Of a stretch of 64,000 bases of DNA, positions 61,080 to 64,000 are shown in pieces (positions within the stretch are counted from its first letter, which is position 1; each line of letters begins with the position of its first letter). Both the position numbers and the translations under genes were made by a program. The stretch spans positions 983,961-1,047,960 of the forward strand of contig CH003213.1 of the NCBI GenBank assembly GCA_000149265.1, in the 5' to 3' direction. The stretch comes from Ciona savignyi (Eukaryota > Chordata > Ascidiacea > Phlebobranchia > Cionidae). The notes under the pieces were generated by a model. It did not search any database, was not told the origin of the DNA, and saw nothing but the letters and a program-made list of their open reading frames with translations.

Positions 61080-63094
61080 GTATGTATAGGATAGTCTTAT
61101 CAAGACGGGTTTGGGAAAGGACAAGGGGCGTTATAACGCGGGCAAGTTAAGTTAGCTTGTTTCCAGCGTCGGGTTACCTGATATTATAGTATGGTAAACA
61201 TAAGACAATGCAATCGTCTTGGTTTAATTCATTAAATCTCTCGGGACCACGTGTGCTAAGTGCCTCACCCAACAATGGAAAAAATAAATTTATTTGGAGG
61301 TTTAAACATCAGAAATAACATTTATTAACATTTCTGTGATACGAATACAATTCGAATGATCCTAATTTTAATAATGAATGTATTCGTATGGGCAATTCCG
61401 GTGAAGTCAAGGCACATTTTGATTTTACTCTTATTTATTTTCTTTTTTGTTTTCTGCCTAACGCTCGTGACAGGCATAGTAATTCCAAGATCATTGAGTA
61501 GAACGGGTTATCCAATCAGGTTAAAACTTTTAGTAATTTCAACTGACATGAAAGGCCCATTTACTCCGAATATTCAAGGTTAAATATGTTTAACATGAAA
61601 CAAAACAACACACAATTTTAATAAAATAATCCACTTACCTTAAGAAATTCCCAAAAATATTTACAAACAATGATAAATACACTTTAGTTGAGTTATAAAG
61701 AAGTTTAAACTTAATCAAATTGATAGACAATTTAAATACGAACAAAAAATATGCCTACGCCCCATACTCATATTTAATCGTTTTCTCGGAAATCCCCAGA
61801 AATTTATTCTAACAAAAAATGATAATTAGTTACATTTACGCCTTATATAAAAAGAATGGAAGTGTCCAATTAACTTGAATCTTGTAGGGGTGTTGAGTAA
61901 TATGCTTTAAAAACGTAGTGGCAAATTATGAGAAATTGCGCCAGGGAAATTACCGACGAAACGAACGGATTTACCGACGAGCCCAGAGAAAATTGTTGGC
62001 GAATAATTATTTTTGGACAGTCGATATTTCTAGACTGTTTGTGAACTGGTAAACTAGGAAAAAGACAAACGGACTTAATATTCCTTATGTTAGCACGGGA
62101 AATCCATTAAAATATAAATTACATTACATGTAATACACTATAATGACGAATATAAATAAGCTAAATACTTAAAACCAACAAATATTGATAGTGAATTTAA
62201 ATACAAACAAAATAGTTTCAAATAACCCATACCCAGCATGAAACGTTTTTCGGGAAATCTCCCAACACTCAACCGCACTTAAACCAATAATCAGATTCGC
62301 ATTATAATAACAGAAACTAAATAAACTAATGAGTGGAACTTTTGAAAGTATTACTTTATATGTATTAGATATGAAGTTGCAAATTTTGGGTGAATCATAC
62401 AAGGAAAACTCCCGCCAGTCACGAGAATATAAGCACGGCGTCGTTATTTCGCAGGTTCGGTATTTTTGTTGCAGAGATTCTTTGTTTTCTGATATCTTGA
62501 AACTGGAAAGGACAATGAACTTCAATTTTTCAGAAAAAAATGGCAAAAGTATAAAACAAAACTGTAATATACATTTTTAATCAGTTTTCTCCAAAAAGGC
62601 CCCAATATTACAAAAAATCCAATATAATACATTTTTACCACGTTTATAAAAAAAACAGCTGATTACTAAAAATCGGCATTACGTGATAGGGCATTTTAAT
62701 ACGAAAAAATATGGAGAAATTCTCGTAAACTCAATCACTCGCAGAGATGAAGGTGGGAATTCTATCGAATGAAATTTCCAGTGTTAGCTATTTTGTAATG
62801 AACATGCCGTAGTATATTTATTTAAACCTATTTTAAATACGTCGTTAATCTTCTTATGCGCAATGTAAAACGAACAAAGGTGTTGAACATTTTAGAGATT
62901 TTAGCATTTTCTTTGTTTTTATTGCTGTTGTTTTTTGTATTCCAACGTGAATACTTCGCTGGGAAAACATGGATAACAAGTTTGGATTGCTGCTCGAAAA
63001 CCCATTAGTTTATGTAAAGAAAACGCCCTTTTGTTTTAACTTGAAAACAATGTTAAACCCTAACTCTATTATTTTATGTAGTCAATAACAGCCA

Positions 63095-63345
63095 CAACGT
63101 ACAAGTATAGTGATACCAGGGGCCAGACCATCGACAACTAATATTTTTATTACAGCTTTCCTTTTTCGGCAATTGCTTCAGCTATCTTTAAGCTCAGTTT
63201 TGGAACTACTTCAGTGTCCTTCTTGTAACCATAAAATGCTTCTTGCTGTTTGCTTAAAATCTTTTATTAACCCGTGATTGATCCACAATGCTATGGTAGC
63301 CAGGACAGTGTTTTGTACAATAGTGTCGCTTGATATTGTACACCT
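63095..63345 (-). mobile_element. Degraded hAT fragment in copy C intron 2
   Basis: Counterpart of 48636-48935: the minus strand retains FYGYKKDTEVVPKLSLKIAE and a BED-like region near 63345-63290, but lacks the CAGGGG terminus seen in copy B. Confidence 0.6.
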
Positions 63346-63733
63346 TTATTAATGCTATAGTGCTTTGGCAAATCAGGCAAACTACATCTTGATTGTGTTG
63401 CACAATGAATTATTTTACACGCCAATCCTTTTCTTACTGGTAGACATTTTCAGCTTTTTCCTATAACAACAGGCACCCTATTTTCTAATAAAAAAAAACA
63501 CCGGGAAACACCGCCCTGATCAAATTTACGTCTGACCTGAGTATTATTGTTTGATCAGGTCGGGAAAGTTGTTTGCGTTTTGACTTTACCTTAACTTCCA
63601 TTGTACTTTTAAACTTTAAACGCTGTAATCAAACTGATATAACAAGCAATTGAAAGTGGTTTTCGCGTGTCGTTGCTAGCAGGAATTTCTATGCAAAATA
63701 CATTATTGTCATGTTAATCATGCTTTTGGTGTT

Positions 63734-63973
63734 CTAGTCTGGTGTCACGTCGTCGCGCTGCACTGACACTAAAACGACCGTTTCGTCCTTGAATTTTTTT
63801 GCAACAAACTGTGCACTTGACTGGTGCAATGTGTCGAATGACCTGGGGTGAATTTCTATCGGGAAATGCACATTTTGAAGAATTTGTTCGTATGTTTCCA
63901 AAAACATCGTTTTAATCTTTTCTTTGAAATTGTTGGTCTTTTTCTTGTTTCCATACAACCACAGCAATAACAA
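63734..63973 (-). CDS. Unidentified open frame, 79 aa
   Basis: Minus-strand frame in the unique sequence at the window's right edge, ending at a TAG. The peptide reads in part FLETYEQILQNVHFPIEIHP and SSAQFVAKKFKDETVVLVSV, which looks more protein-like than most random frames here. No family is recognised. It may be a last exon of an antisense gene or part of an inserted element. Confidence 0.2.
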   Translation of the reverse strand: MLLLWLYGNKKKTNNFKEKIKTMFLETYEQILQNVHFPIEIHPRSFDTLHQSSAQFVAKKFKDETVVLVSVQRDDVTPD

Positions 63974-64000
63974 ACGCGCGCGAGTTACTTTTGATTCATC

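Larger units (their letters stand above)
61080..64000 (+). other. Intron 2 of GPCR copy C, to window end
   Basis: Matches copy B intron 2 without the tandem array until about 63479, where similarity stops abruptly at CAGGCACCC. Sequence beyond is new to the window. Open frames at 61356-61583 and 62329-62580 show no domain. Confidence 0.55.

Overview
The window is animal nuclear DNA: AT-rich, with short exons, GT-AG introns and tRNA-derived SINEs. The gene set and repeat style point to an ascidian tunicate, most likely Ciona or a close relative. That assignment is inference from family knowledge, since no species marker was searched. No rRNA, true tRNA gene or CRISPR array was seen.

Region 1 (1-15084, + strand) is the 3' part of a striated-muscle-type myosin II heavy chain gene. 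Thirty exons can be placed, coding from the switch-II/lower 50-kDa part of the motor through the whole coiled-coil rod to the stop codon. All splice phases agree, giving 1471 residues in the window. Its introns hold SINE copies, an 8-bp-duplicated hAT-type MITE and a long inverted repeat.

Region 2 (15085-18774) is intergenic and holds a pogo/Tigger-like MITE. Region 3 (18775-29854) is a tandem pair of ten-exon genes for secreted, membrane-anchored zona pellucida (ZP) domain proteins of 494 and 500 residues. The second copy has a hAT element in intron 9. Both copies lack a cysteine normally conserved in ZP-C.

Region 4 (about 31.8-64 kb) is a tandem array of G protein-coupled receptor genes with a signal peptide, about a dozen LDL-receptor class A (LDLa) modules and a 7TM domain of the relaxin-receptor/GRL101 (LGR type C) kind, with no leucine-rich repeats visible. 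Copy A (32161-40725) looks intact apart from one splice-phase gap. Copy B (45441-56100) carries uncompensated frameshifts in its large LDLa exon. Copy C (from 60781) shows only its first two exons before the window ends. A unit of about 15.4 kb is repeated. The pattern of similarity suggests that copy B is a chimera made by unequal crossing-over in intron 2: its exons 1-2 match copy C, and its exons 3-7 match copy A. Each unit also carries an antisense GPCR pseudogene, a fossil Ty3/gypsy pol fragment, a SINE and a dispersed repeat.

The myosin, ZP and GPCR genes show no sign of acting together; they are neighbours. The most unusual content is the LDLa-only receptor array with its recent, still-resolving duplications.
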